A stretch of DNA of 64,000 nt from NCBI GenBank assembly GCA_947172415.1, contig OX359194.1:62001-126000 (forward strand), given 5' to 3'. Of the stretch, positions 26,089-44,200 are shown piece after piece (position 1 is the stretch's first letter; the number at the start of each line of letters is the position of its first letter). The translations under genes and the position numbers were made by a program. The notes beneath the pieces are model-generated. The model saw only the letters and a list, made by a program, of their open reading frames with translations. It was not told where the DNA came from and did not search any database. Source of the DNA: Chondrosia reniformis (taxonomy: Eukaryota; Porifera; Demospongiae; Chondrillida; Chondrillidae).

Positions 26089-29000
26089 ATGGCGCTGAGT
26101 GTGACACCGAACTCTGCCGCCTTCTTCAACTCGACCAGAGGTACGCGCCATCTTTGAATAATGCCTGTTTCTATCTGAGACGGTCGGACTTGTGTGTGAC
26201 TGTCTGAATGTCTCTATCCAATTGTGGTAATCCCCGCCCCGCCCCGCCCCCTCGGTAGGTGACAAGCGGGAGCTCCTGGTCCACCAAGAGTCCATAGTGA
26301 TTGGGGACAACAAGGGGCTCACCAACAGACCGGGAGAAAACAACTGCTTCCTTAACTCTGCCATACAAGTTAGTAAGAATCATAAGTGGGTGTGTCCAGA
26401 AGTTGGTGTTTTCAGGGTTTGAAGTGTCTGCATGTGACTGTATAGTGTATGGAATAATTAATATGACATTGCTCAGGCTGTTTGTGTATAAATGGATTGC
26501 ACTATTAAATAGGTATTGTGGCATATCTCTGTTTTGAGGAGAAGTGTTCGAAAGTTCAAAGGTCATTTCTGTGATGGAGATTCTTGTATATTTTGTGCAA
26601 CTGAGGTGGGCTATATTTGGAGATGAGCCATTTGTGGTTTTTAATGACTTTACTTGTTTTAGAGTTTATTTAAGGAATTCCGTTACAGTGGTCAAAGTTC
26701 ACTGCCTCCGGATATGCTCCGTGTTGCCATGGCAATGTGCTTTGAGGTAAGTAAGTAGTATAATTGTGGGATAATGAATCATTTGTTGTGTTGTATATTC
26801 CCATTGTAGGATCAGAACCGTTTTCAGCTCGGGTTAATGGATGATGCTGCCGAGTGTTTTGTAAGTTTTCCACTATTGGTATACAATGGTCACTGGTTGC
26901 TAAGCAACCCTTCTACCACAGGAGAAGATCCTGGAGCGACTGCACTACAATGTGACTGGACAAGTGGACCCTGACACTTGTAATCTGAGGCACTGCATTA
27001 CTCATCAAAAGTTCTCACTGAACATTCTTGAAAATGTTGGTATTCCATTTTGTGGTCATGTGATGAAATGACATAATCTAGTCACATGACCCAGTCACAC
27101 CATCCAATCATCATTCTCTTCTCTCTGTTTCCATGGTAACAGACCATGTGTCCTCCGCCATGTGGTGCTACATCAGAACCATTTTCCTATTCAACACTTG
27201 TCCACTACATTTCAGCCAAGGCCATTGTGTGAGTGTCTTACTAGCCCAAGGCCATTGTGTGAGTGTCTTACTAGCCCAAGGCCATTGTGTGAGTGTCTTA
27301 CTAGCCCAAGGCCATTGTGTGAGTGTCTTACTAGCCCAAGGCCATTGTGTGAGTGTCTTACTAGCCCAAGGCCATTGTGTGAGTGTCTTACTAGCCCAAG
27401 GCCATTGTGTGAGTGTCTTACTAGCCCAAGGCCATTGTGTGAGTGTCTTACTAGCCCAAGGCCATTGTGTGAGTGTCTTACTAGCCCAAGGCCATTGTGT
27501 GAGTGTCTTACTAGCCCAAGGCACGAGTAATGAACCATTAATATATGCAGTGTATATAACATGCTATACGTATATACTGCCCATCAATTCACTTCAAAAG
27601 GTTTTTGTGTTACTTTAGAGAGGAAAGTTCTGGACGAAAGAATCGACTGTCATTTGGCGAGCTGTTAAAGAAGGCGGGGTCCATTGATGATGAGAGGGAA
27701 TGCCCCAATTTTGTATGTAATCAGTACAACTTCTTAAGTTTGGTACATTTAGATGCGTACATGTTTTGTTTTTATATAATTAGAAAAACTGTAGAAACAT
27801 ATTAAAGTTGAAGAAAACTCTAATGAACTCACCAGCTGTTGGTGAGAATATAAAGTGTTTTCTATAATGAGAGGTTTTATACTGCGTTTCCATTTCAGTT
27901 TCAGTTGGCATAATATGGGACTCGGACCAGCCACCAGTTTCTCAAATCAAACAATTTATAGAAAAAATTGGATTAAAGATAAAGCTAACACAGGTTAGTA
28001 TCCATAGCAACAATAACCATGGTAACACAGTTATTATACCACTGTTAATAATTCTATGTGTTATCTATTGTATATACGTAGATGTTTAACAGCTGTCTTG
28101 ATGATGCACTTGAAAAGACAGAATATTCTCTAAAGGCAATTGTCACATACTATGGAAAGCATTATTCCAGTTTCTGCTACCATTCTGCTCAGAAGGAATG
28201 GGTATACTTTGATGACACCATTGTCAGACCTGTGAGTGATGTCACATGATGTCATATGATGTCATATGATGTCATGCAGTGTCATCCCACCCCCTATAGG
28301 TAGGGTCAGCTTGGTTGTATGTGAAGGAGATGATTTGCAAAGGTCACTTTCAGCCCCTCCTGCTGATATACATTGACGAGGTTGGGAAGCCTGTTGATTG
28401 CGCAACAGCTCCACAAGATGTCGTAATAGCTAAAGGTACAAGTGACCCTTGTATCAGCAGATGTCAATATTAGGTTATCAATTCTTATCCTTTAGACACT
28501 TCTCCAGTGCCACCTCACAAAGAGGAAGAGGAAGATCTTATAAACCTTCTGTCCCTCAGAATAGGTCCTTCCGCTACTGGGTCGAGTTCTACCCCTTCTG
28601 GGTCAAGTTCTACCCCTTCTGGGTCAAGTTCTACCCCTTCTGGGTCGAGTTCTACCCCTTCTGGGTCAAGTTCTACCCCTTCTGGGTCAAGTTCCAAAAC
28701 TAAATTGTATCCATCACTAAAGGCTCCACTCAACCCCTCCCCGGAGCCCAGGGATTGTGAAGATTTGATTAATCTTCAGAGTCTCCCAGTCTCAGATGTT
28801 AATAAGCTTGTTCCTAAGCCACTTGCTCAAAGGCCTCTTGTTGCCCCTTCCTCAACTGCTGTGGGTCACTCCCACCAATATACTGCAGGGACATACCCTC
28901 TGACCTCTGAGAATTCTTGGCAACTATTAGAGTTAGATCCTTGTGCAAAGCCACACCCTCAACAGGGACCACACCTCCAGCAGCAGCAATACCTCCAGCA

Positions 29001-30968
29001 GGGACCACACCTCCAGCAGGGACCATACCTCCAGCAGCGGCAACACCCTCAACAGGGACCACACCTCCAGCAGCAGCAATACCTCCAGCAGGGACCACAC
29101 CTCCAGCAGGGACCACACCTCCAACAGGGACCAAGAGCTAGTGAAGCTTGGACTGGTACTCGTCCGCCTGTCTTTTTTCACTCAGAGTGGCAGGGGACAC
29201 ACCCACCTGTGTTGTCGCAGCCTAGGCAGCTCCCTGCCACACCCCCTATGACCACATTCCCTATGACCACACCCCCTATGACTACACCCCCTATGACTAC
29301 ACCCCCTATGACCACACCCCCTATGACCACACCCCCTATGACCACACCTCCTATGACCACACCTCCTATGACCACATCTGACATCATTTCAGCTAAGCAA
29401 GCATTGCCTAGGGAGGAGGACAACTTGGCCGCAATACATGGATGGGTAGTACCCTCTCCATTAAGTACAAGCCCCACCCCCTCGAGGAAACTTGACCATG
29501 AGCTGTTACAAGAGGCCCTCCAGCCAGTTGCTGTAAAACCAATGGTGCCAACCACAGCAGGCAATCCTCTCCAGAAGTGGGAGGCATTTGGCAGCAGTAA
29601 GATATCAGATAGACCACACCCGCCCCACAGGGAGCCCGTGCTGGAATACAGTTCTGAAAGAATCCCTTCACAAGAAGCTCCACTTCAAAGACCAGCCTCT
29701 AATACTGACTCTCACACAAGAAAGCAAGAATTGAATGCCAATCATGGTTAGTGTATCAACGTATGGTTAGTATATTAATGTATGGTTAGTATACTAATGT
29801 ATGGTTAGTATACTAATGTATGGTTAATATACTAATGTATGGTTAGTATACTAATGTATGGTTAATATACTAATGTATGGTTAGTATACTAATGTATGGT
29901 TAGTATACTAATGTATGGTTAGTATACTAATGTATGGTTAATATACTAATGTATGGTTAGTATACTAATGCTCCTACACTGCAGAGGTACCAAAGTTGTA
30001 TCATCAGATAATGGAGGACTGGAGGAGAGCTGAGTCTGTCAAAAGCAGCGACACTACTGTTGCAGTGCTTCTGTACAGAAGAGTTATCAGTGAGTTACAA
30101 GATTTGGAAGGTGATAGATGCTACGTGGTTACTATCACCTTAGACCAGTTTTGCAGACTTGATTTGATGCAATTATTCTTATGTAACAAATATTTGTGTT
30201 TATAGGTAACATTCACAAACTGCAGACAAAGTATTGCAACATCATAAGAGATCCAGGTCCTTTGCAAAAATTGGAAGAAGATTGCCAAAAGAGAGTTCTT
30301 TCCCTCAACAAAGAAAGAAGTAAACCCTCCAATAGCCACACCCCTCCCCAACCACACCCCTCCCCCAGCCACACCCCTCTCCTAGCCACACCCCTCCCCT
30401 AGCCACACCCCTCTCATAGCCACACCCCTCTCCTAGCCACACCCCTCTCCTAGCCACACCCCTCCCCAACCACACCCCTCCCCCAGCCACACCCCTCCCC
30501 AGCCACACCCCTCCCCTAGCCACACCCCTCTCATAGCCACACCCCTCCCCTAGCCACACCCCTCTCATAGCCACACCCCTCCCCTAGCCACACCCCTCTC
30601 ATAGCCACACCCCTCCCCTAGCCACACCCCTCCCATAGCCACACCCCTCCCCTAGCCACACCCCTCTCATAGCCACACCCCTCTCATAGCCACACCCCTC
30701 CCCTAGCCACACCCCTCTCATAGCCACACCCCTCTCCTAGCCACACCCCTCCCCTAGCCACACCCCTCTCATAGCCACACCCCTCCCCCAGCCACACCCC
30801 TCCACCTACCCCATTCACACTCACTGCCACACCCTCCCACTGATCCTATTTGCTTGTATGCTTTTTCTTGTAGCAGCAAAGTGTTCTCACTGCGGGAAAC
30901 GTAGCAGATCACACAACAGTGACCTGTGTCGGCCATGTTACTTAAAACAATCATTAGGCATTGTGTAA
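26089..30968 (+). CDS. USP53/USP54-like ubiquitin-specific protease
   Basis: Sixteen exons join in phase to 902 aa: 26089-26140, 26259-26368, 26513-26605, 26663-26746, 26810-26860, 26922-27035, 27143-27228, 27619-27712, 27784-27841, 27899-27993, 28082-28231, 28300-28435, 28496-29746, 29985-30110, 30206-30319, 30874-30968. Residues ~25-370 are a USP domain: GLTNRPGENNCFLNSAIQ holds the catalytic Cys, VLWHISVLRRS and FQLGLMDDAAECF follow, and TYYGKHYSSF holds the catalytic His. Zinc-site cysteines (CDGDSCIFC, TMCPPPCG) are also present. This signature is specific to USP53/54. The single 1,251-bp exon 13 encodes a low-complexity linker with three coding minisatellites. A helical segment (DWRRAESVKSS..., EDCQKRVLSL) resembles the C-terminal helices of USP54. 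The protein ends in CSHCGK...LCRPCY, a small zinc ribbon I do not know from vertebrate USP53/54. Catalytic Cys and His are both retained, so activity is plausible. Confidence 0.92.
27217..27522 (+). repeat. 30-bp repeat that duplicates a 5' splice site, 10 copies
   Basis: Ten near-perfect copies of a unit containing AAGGCCATTGTGTGAGTG. The first copy is the end of the USP exon 27143-27228 plus its donor (ATTGT|GTGAGT), so every unit carries an intact donor. The unit is divisible by three, but in the exon's frame each read-through would meet TGA immediately. Confidence 0.97.
28575..28690 (+). repeat. Coding 21-bp minisatellite (GSSSTPS)
   Basis: Six in-frame copies in the long USP exon encode Ser/Thr/Pro-rich repeats. 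The reading frame is maintained by the 21-bp period. Confidence 0.95.
28965..29130 (+). repeat. Coding Gln/Pro repeat (LQQGPHLQQ)
   Basis: In-frame repeat of 15-bp and 24-bp units encoding Gln-rich segments in the USP linker. Confidence 0.92.
29245..29375 (+). repeat. Coding 15-bp minisatellite (PPMTT)
   Basis: About nine in-frame copies encode PMTTP repeats. Synonymous differences between copies (CCCCCT, CCTCCT) suggest some age. Confidence 0.95.
29741..29970 (+). repeat. 19-bp repeat derived from the exon 13 donor
   Basis: About twelve copies of ATGTATGGTTAGTATACTA begin at the 5' splice site itself (CATG|GTTAGT at 29743-29752) and fill the 238-bp intron to within ~15 bp of the acceptor. 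Each copy contains ATGGTTAGT, i.e. a donor-like sequence. Confidence 0.93.
30340..30815 (+). repeat. 17-bp minisatellite (AGCCACACCCCTCTCAT)
   Basis: About 28 copies occupy nearly the whole last intron of the USP gene, between exons ending at 30319 and starting at 30874. Confidence 0.95.
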
Positions 30969-32086
30969 CAGTCATTAAGTTAATGTTTGCAATATTGCAA
31001 TTGGATTCACAACTGTAATGTCCATCATACATATGTGTAATTCTGTTTAGTTTGTAAATCATTATATATGCAACAAATCATTAATTAGTGTATATATCCA
31101 TGTAGTTTTATAAATGCATGCAATTCACTTTCCCCCTCACACTCCAATCCAAGCGCTGCTCTGATGAGTGTATATAATATGTGGTCATGGATAGGCGTGG
31201 CAAGTGCCATCACGTGACTGACAGCGCTAACGGGGTATACACCTAGTGCTGGCAGAAGGCGTTAAACGTGTGGGTAGGCAGTTAACAGCGCGTTACAGTG
31301 GTAGTGACGATCGCATTGAATTACCTTGTCTGATGAATAGAAATGGTGAGTTTAAATTGTCACTTCTACGCACATCACTTCACATCTTCAGTAAATCTTC
31401 ATTTGTACATTATTGGGATGTGTCCTTCGGTAGAGCGTTAATGGTTGAAACGTAGAGTAGCGTACCTGCTCGTTACTGCTATCCTGTAGAGGATAATTTA
31501 ATAAACACCATTGAATCATTCATCGAACCGAAAGTCTAATTTACAATGTAAGATCTAAGACCTAATAGGAAGAGCGATTCTTCATCAGTCGCTTAGGGCT
31601 TGTACAGACGTGAGGATGTATGAGAGGAAAGTTAATAGAATTAGAGAAGCACTTTGAATGTCATAACAATTAAGGGAATCATCTAACTGATCATGCATGT
31701 ACGTATATATGAGTATGTGTGTATGAGTAACGTAATTCTAGTTATTAAAATTTTATATCATTTTATATTGAAAGAGGAAAATATTTTTCTGTTATTTGTT
31801 AATCGATAAATTGTTTCAGTTTTCAAAGGCAGTGGTATTGGCAGGTACAATATTCACTTGTGATCCACTGTATTCATTTTCATGAATGTTGAAATAGGGA
31901 AATTGTATACACAAAGTGGAGTGTTATTAAAGGTGGTCACTCAATTGCTAGTGATTGAATGTTTATTTGTTATGCTTCACTGTCATTTGATCAATTACGT
32001 GTACCAGTTGCTAGTACACGTCCTTTTAGCCAGAATATTTTCATATTTTAAGCAGTCTCCTTTTATGATAGTTGGTACTTAACCAG

Positions 32087-37656
<5,570 letters not shown>

Positions 37657-38205
37657 TTGGTTTAAAAATATCATTACATTTGTGACAAATTTGTAATGTC
37701 ACCAGTTTGTTTTTAAGCATGCTGCAGAGATAATTGTAGATATTAAGATTATTCTCCAAACAACACATAAATATGAACAAATAATGGGATTTTGGTCCCA
37801 GGCGGAATGGCCAGAAACAGCTGTCTGACCCAGTGGAATTAGGTAAACTACACCCTCTGCATCCAGAGGTGGGTGTGGTTTGGAGTGGATGACACAGTCT
37901 GGTCTGGCCATTAATAAAGAGTTTGTGTCCCTACTTCCTCACTTACCTGGTTCTGCTACCTCCTCTTTAGTAGCTAGAAGTGTTTTGAATGAGGATGATA
38001 GAGGAACTGGAACAGAGCACTATTAAAGTTTTAATGTTATTTCCTGTCGATATTCATCATCCGGCGCGGGTTATTTCATTCACACTATGAATATAATTGT
38101 CCTTCCATGAATCTAGTTATAGAATCTTGGGGCGGAAGTGCCGAATGATTTTAAGTCGATTGTCCTTTTAGAGTGAATGTTTTAGTTCAATTTAGAGAGC
38201 TAGTG
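37657..38205 (+). other. Intergenic region between PH kinase and DGK
   Basis: Contains the kinase 3' UTR, a partial hammerhead-like repeat (37781-37835) and the DGK 5' UTR. An in-frame ATG at 38173 lies upstream of the favoured DGK start at 38206. No other gene is seen. Confidence 0.5.
37781..37835 (+). ncRNA. Partial hammerhead-like repeat (copy C)
   Basis: Retains the 3' half only: CCAGAAACAGCTGTCTGACC followed by CAGTGGA. The CTGATGA box is missing, so it cannot fold into a complete hammerhead. It is recognised by similarity to 48301-48365. Confidence 0.35.
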
Positions 38206-41200
38206 ATGGCGGCGAAGGCGATTAGCAAAGGATCGTCATTAGACGAAGTGGACCCATCGGAACAAGAGTTTCGTCCCCGCCAAGACTCTTCGTTCATCTC
38301 CTCAAACCTTCCCAATCGACCCCGCGGTCCCCTGGACAACCCTCACTACGACATACGGCCAATGCAGAATGACGAGTCAATGTTGGACTTTCTACGCTAT
38401 TTGGAGCAAGTTTCTGATAAGGAATTGTGAGTTTCGCTACATTCATTTCTGGTACCTCTCTCGCCATCTTCAACAAATCAGTTCTAGTATATACACACAC
38501 ACAGAGAGAGATAGATAGTGTGTATCTAGGGATGGGCAACTTGTGAGTACATTGTGCGGTGCGTGTCACTGGATTCTCAATGACTAGGCGAGACTGTTGC
38601 GTCTGCTGTCCGCTGTCCTGTAACATCCATTTTCTATTGTTCGTAGTAATTTAATAATCACTTCAAAGGAGAATGTTAAATATTTAAGAGTCATTGAACT
38701 TTAATAGTATTTGTGTTCCACAATGTGTGAGCGTGGAAGTGGTAGTTGGTTGGGCTGAATGGAGTCTGGAGTGGTCGAGTATTGAGACTCCAAGGAGTAT
38801 TTGGAGAGGCCTGGCAGAGAATGAATTGTCCTCCAATCCATTCTAGGCAGGTCTTAGAGACGTAGTGCATCACTTGAGACATTCTTATCAGTTGTATAGG
38901 GTGGGATGGGTGGAGTGTTTATAGTATTCAATAAATTGTCACTTGATAGTAGCGTATATGTTACAACATATGTTGCAGCAGATATCTGTCTCTTATATTC
39001 AACTATATACATACGTAGGGGTATTCACTATACTTCTCCACTAGGTCAGACAATTATTTCTGGGAATTGCTCCCTTCATCAGTGACCTATTGACCTATCG
39101 ACCTCTTATGACCTTAATATATCCGATCAGCAAGAAGAATCTTTGAATGGACAGTTGTATTGTGTTAGGAAGCACTTTGGTAGCTGAATTGACACTTGCA
39201 CTTTGAACTTGTAATCATTGCTCCTGCTTAGAGTAGATTACTTCTCTGCCAAGTGTCACTGCCCTTAAATCAAAGAGGTGCCCCACCCACATTGTAGAGG
39301 TGCCCCACCCATATTGGAGAGGTGCCCCACCCACATTGGAGAGGTGTCCCATCCACATTGGAGAGGTGCCCCACCCACATAGGAAAGGTACCCCACCCAC
39401 ATTGGAGAGGTGCCCCACCCACACGGGAGAGGTGTCCCACCCACATTGGAGAGGTGTCCCATCCACATTGGAGAGGTGCCCCACCCACATAGGAAAGGTA
39501 CCCCACCCACATTGGAGAGGTGCCCCACCCACATTGGAGAGGTGTCCCACCCACATTGGAGAGGTGCCCCACCCACATAGGAATTGTAGTATTTAAGTTA
39601 TATAATTTACTTAATAGACTTAAAGTTGAAAGTCTGTATCTATATAAGCATTCTGATTGGCCAATTTCCTGTCTATGAACTAACTTGACTTATCAACAAG
39701 ACCACATTTCTTTGCATGTCCATTTATGAGCAAGTATTGATTGCCTGAGCAAGTATTGATTACCTTGTAGAACTGAACTGAAATATAATATAGAATTTAG
39801 CATTTTGTCAGCTGATGATTTACAACAATTGACATTCTCCAATTATATTCATTTAACTGTCATAACTTCTCCATGAGGAGATCCCTTTAATCAAGGGTCC
39901 TTATTGCCAATCTGTCTGCTACCTCCAATTTAACAATTATTTCATTACTGTGTCATGTGTCCAATCAGTGGGTCTATATTTTCTCTAAAACATTTGATAG
40001 CCATAACATTGTAAATGGCTGCCTTTATTAGAATATTTTAAAACTAAAGCATTTCCTCTATCCTGCTAAAGTTGCAATTAATGGAGGATGTGTGAATCCT
40101 TTCAAATGTACGTATCCTGTATAGTCCTTGATTGAATTGCAGACACTTATAATCAGTTCCACAAATACACATGTTTTAGATGGTAGGAGTATATAGTGTG
40201 CAGAGATGCCATACTCTACCTCTGGAGTGACTAGATGTTGTGCCAGAGCACTTGTAGGACCTTTGTGCACTGAACTGGGTGGCACCAGACTATTGTGAAT
40301 CATAAATTGTATTCTCACCAGACAACACAACTCTTTAGAAGCTACACCTTTAGATAGTTTTCTACTTTAGTTATTGTTGGTCAAGTATCTATTTAATTCT
40401 CTTCAACCAGAGAAGACTTGAGGCTGTTGCTTAGCAACCATCACAGTATGTCCTATGGCTGCTTCAGTATGTGTTATGCAACTGAAACTGAATTAGTGTT
40501 TTAAAATGATTTTGCCAAGGTTAAGAGTTGAAGGATGTTGTGATGTTGTAAGTTTTCCTTGACACTCCTTACTAGGGAGCTCATAGCAAACACTTAGTGT
40601 TTGTGGAATGTCTGCAGCAGTACTTAGATGATCACTGATCACTGGATCTGTATACTATAAATATTTAGAATAATTATTTTGAAAACATTGAAGATTTTGA
40701 GGTCGTTGTCTTTATGTCCATATGGTTGCTAAGTAACTACATATGGTTGCTAAGTAACTACGTACATATGTCTTTGGACCTCTGTTGACGAAGACCAACT
40801 CACTGATGTGTGTAATGGTGTACTGATATTGGAACTGCCATCGCATACTTGTTACATTGCTGAGTATAATTGTCTCATAACTGCCATCCATTTTCGACTA
40901 ATTTTATGAATTTGAAAGTGTATTATAACAAGTTAAGGAAGTGCTATATACACAATGCACAAGATTGCGTGGGTGTGTTGTTTGAATCTGCTGTGTAGTG
41001 TTACAAGTGTATCAGATATGAGAATTGGAAAATGAGTGTCTTGTCAAGTCTCTCTAAGTGTTTATATGTGTTTGTATGCCATGTAACCAGTATAAATGTG
41101 TCTCTTGTGTTGGAGAATACACTGTTTTGTGTGCTCCATGTTACACAGCTGCTATACTGTATGTGACATCTGTCCTACAAGAGTGGTTACAGAACTGTGG

Positions 41201-44200
41201 GGGGTGGGGTGGGGTAGAGCAACTAGCCTGTCCACAACTGTGGGGGGTGGGGTAGAGCAACTAGCCTGTCCACAACTGTGGGGGGTGGGGTGGGGTAGAG
41301 CAACTAGCCTGTCCACAACTGTGGGGGGTGGGGTGGGGTAGAGCAACTAGCCTGTCCACAACTGTGGGGGGTGGGGTGGGGTAGAGCAACTAGCCTGTCC
41401 ACAACTGTGGGGGGTGGGGTGGGGTAGAGCAATGCTATATACGTATGTAGTATGTATGTCTAATAGTATTTCACTCTTCCTGTTTGCTGAGAGTTAAATG
41501 AATTTGTGTCCCTTCTTTACTTTTAGTGGGCGGGTCTAGGAGCTAAGGGGTAGTGGGCGGGTCTAAGGGCTAAGGGGTAGTGGGCGGGTCTAGGAGCTAA
41601 GGGGTAGTGGGCGGGTCTAGGGGCTAAGGGGTAGTGGGCGGGTCTAGGGGCTAAGGGGTAGTGGGCGGGTCTAGGAGCTAAGGGGTTGTTGGCGGGTCTA
41701 AGGGTAGTGGGCGGGTCTAGGAGCTAAGGGGTAGTGGGCGGGTCTAAGGGCTAAGGGGTAGTGGGCGGGTCTAGGAGCTTAGGGGTAGTGGGCGGGTCTA
41801 GGAGCTAAGGGTTGGGTAGGTATCAGTTATGTCAGCAAACTCATAATTTTGTAATTATTGCAAAAAGGAAATTGTACTCTCTCTTCATTGTTATTGTGTC
41901 ATGGATGAGGTATATACACTTGACCGCATAGAGGAAGTGATGTATGGAATACAATATACAGGAAATTTGTTATACAGTCACATGACACTGCTGGACGGAT
42001 GACCTATTTAGAATTCCTTTATTAATAACAGCTGACAAATGACAATAGTAAAGGAATTTTAGGTAGTGCAAAACATCTTTCAATTCTAACCTCAAAAGTA
42101 TTGAACTCAATGAGTGTAGAATATTTTATGAATACTTATACTGAATAGCCTCTAGCACTATTATATGGAACGGGCACTTTAATGGCAGCAGATGGTGATA
42201 TCAGCAATAGTGTGCACTTTATATGTGACAGTTATCAGATGTCCTCCTTAGAAGTGGTGACACCTCAAATGTGTGAGGTTTCCTCAGTAGGAATATTCAC
42301 TTCTTGTTCAACTGTTCTGATACAGGTAGTCCATCTTGGAAGCCACACTACTGCCTGATCTGAGCTAGCTACTTTAGATCCTGCCAGTTGCCATGGTAGT
42401 GAAGTGCCAGTTGCCATGGTAGTGAGGTGCCAGTTGCCATGGTAACAAGATGCCAGTTGCCATGGTAGCAAGGTGTTAGTGTGTGTTTGTAATCACACAT
42501 TCACAGATAATAACATTTTGCTAAACAGGATGTCCATATTTGGGTGGTTTTCCAAACAATGTCCTCTATATACAGATATCATATGAACCATGACGTGACC
42601 ATGTCCGTTATAGTGAGTGTCACCATCGATCCGGTAGTTGTGTCACCAATATTGTAGAAACCAATTGATTGATTAGATTATTAACCCGATAGATTACATT
42701 TATATACATTTATATGTGTATGTATGTATGTGTATGTTTATATGTAGTAAATCAAAAGCAGTGATGAAGATGGTACAGAATGTCCCAATAGAGTCTGTTC
42801 TCAAATCCCAGCTAATGGACTGGAGTGTGAGTGTTTTGAAATACCTAGCCATTGCTACTTTGACCCCTGACCTCTGACCCCCAGAGCACTGCCATCCCTG
42901 ATGAACACTTATGGGCTATAACAGACTCAGGTTCGGACATGTGCCACTTGGCAGAGACTTTTGAATGTCAAGTGAGCATTTGGCATATACAGTGTGTCTT
43001 CAGTTGTTTATTTATTTATTTATTTACATATGTATGCATCACTTGTATGTGTTAACTGGTAGTCTGTTATGATTTTTAGGATCAAAAAATAGCTCATCAG
43101 AAACGGCCAAGGGTCAAGTGCACAGGTTGGTCATCCATCCATCCATCCAACCTTCCATTCATCCATCCATCCGTCTGTCCATCCATCCGTCTGTCCATCC
43201 ATCCTTCCGTTTGTCCATCCATCCATCCATCCGTCTGTCCATCCATCCATCCATCCATCCATCCATCCATCCATCCATCCATCCATCCGTCTATCCATCC
43301 ACCCACCCACCCACTTAATTAACCCCTCCCCCACTGGTGCAGGATGTGGTATAGTTGTTCATCCTGGTTGTGTTTATTCTTTGGAAAAGAATCTGATTGG
43401 CTGTAAAGTGACATTTCGGGACGCTGGAAAGAAAGTTAGAGAAGTAAGAGAGACACACCTTCTAATCACCTTTACCTCACATCTAACCACGCCCCCTGTC
43501 CCACCTACAGCTCTCCAAACAGTGTCACCATTGGAATAAAGTGAGAAAATGCAATTCTGACTGCAAGAGATGTAACAGAGTAAGTACTATTATAGATACT
43601 TAATGACCTACATGAATTGATAACAACAAACCACAACTGTTGTAATCATGTTTTCCTCTTTGACCAATAATCTTGCTTTAGGGATTTCGAGGAATGAGTT
43701 ACTTTCAGAAAGACTTTGCTGGAATGCACTGCAGCTGGTGTCATGATGCAGTGAGTAACAACTGACCTGCCCTCCCTGTCACACTCCCAACCCCTCTCAC
43801 CCTGCCGTACTCCCAACCTCTCTCACCCTGCCACACTCCCAACCTCTCTCACCCTGCCACACTCCCAACCCCTCTCACCCTGCCACACTCCCAACCTCTC
43901 TCACCCTGCCACACTCCCAACCCCTCTCACCCTGCCGCACTCCCAACCTCTCTCACCCTGCCGCACTCCCAACCTCTCTCACCCTGCCACACTCCCAACC
44001 TCTCTCACCCTGCCACACTCCCAACCCCTCTCACCCTGCCGCACTCCCAACCTCTCTCACCCTGCTGTACTCCCAACCTCTCTCACCCTGCCACACTCCC
44101 AACCTCTCTCACCCTGCCGCACTCCCAACCCCTCTCACCCTGCCGCACTCCCAACCTCTCTCACCCTGTCGCACTCCCAACCCCTCTCACCCTGCCACAC

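Larger units (their letters stand above)
38427..42747 (+). other. DGK intron 1, 4.3 kb
   Basis: No exon could be supported. It holds a hammerhead-like motif on the minus strand (39041-39096), minisatellites at 39270-39585, 41195-41430, 41527-41812 and 42385-42475, and otherwise unremarkable AT-rich sequence. Confidence 0.6.

Noticed and set aside
27133-27618. Repetitive protein (GHCVSVLLAQ) or CRISPR-like array
   Set aside because: The repeat is contiguous without spacers, starts at a splice donor and lies inside a USP intron; neither a CRISPR array nor a gene.
31246-31455. Exon ending ATGAATAGAAATG|GTGAGT as kinase exon 1
   Set aside because: It ends in phase 1, while the first PH exon (32327) needs phase 0; it may be 5' UTR or belong to another isoform.
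38173-38205. Upstream in-frame ATG for DGK
   Set aside because: Kept as an alternative only: the ATG at 38206 begins MAAKA and has the better context (GTGATGGC), and the upstream residues resemble UTR translation.
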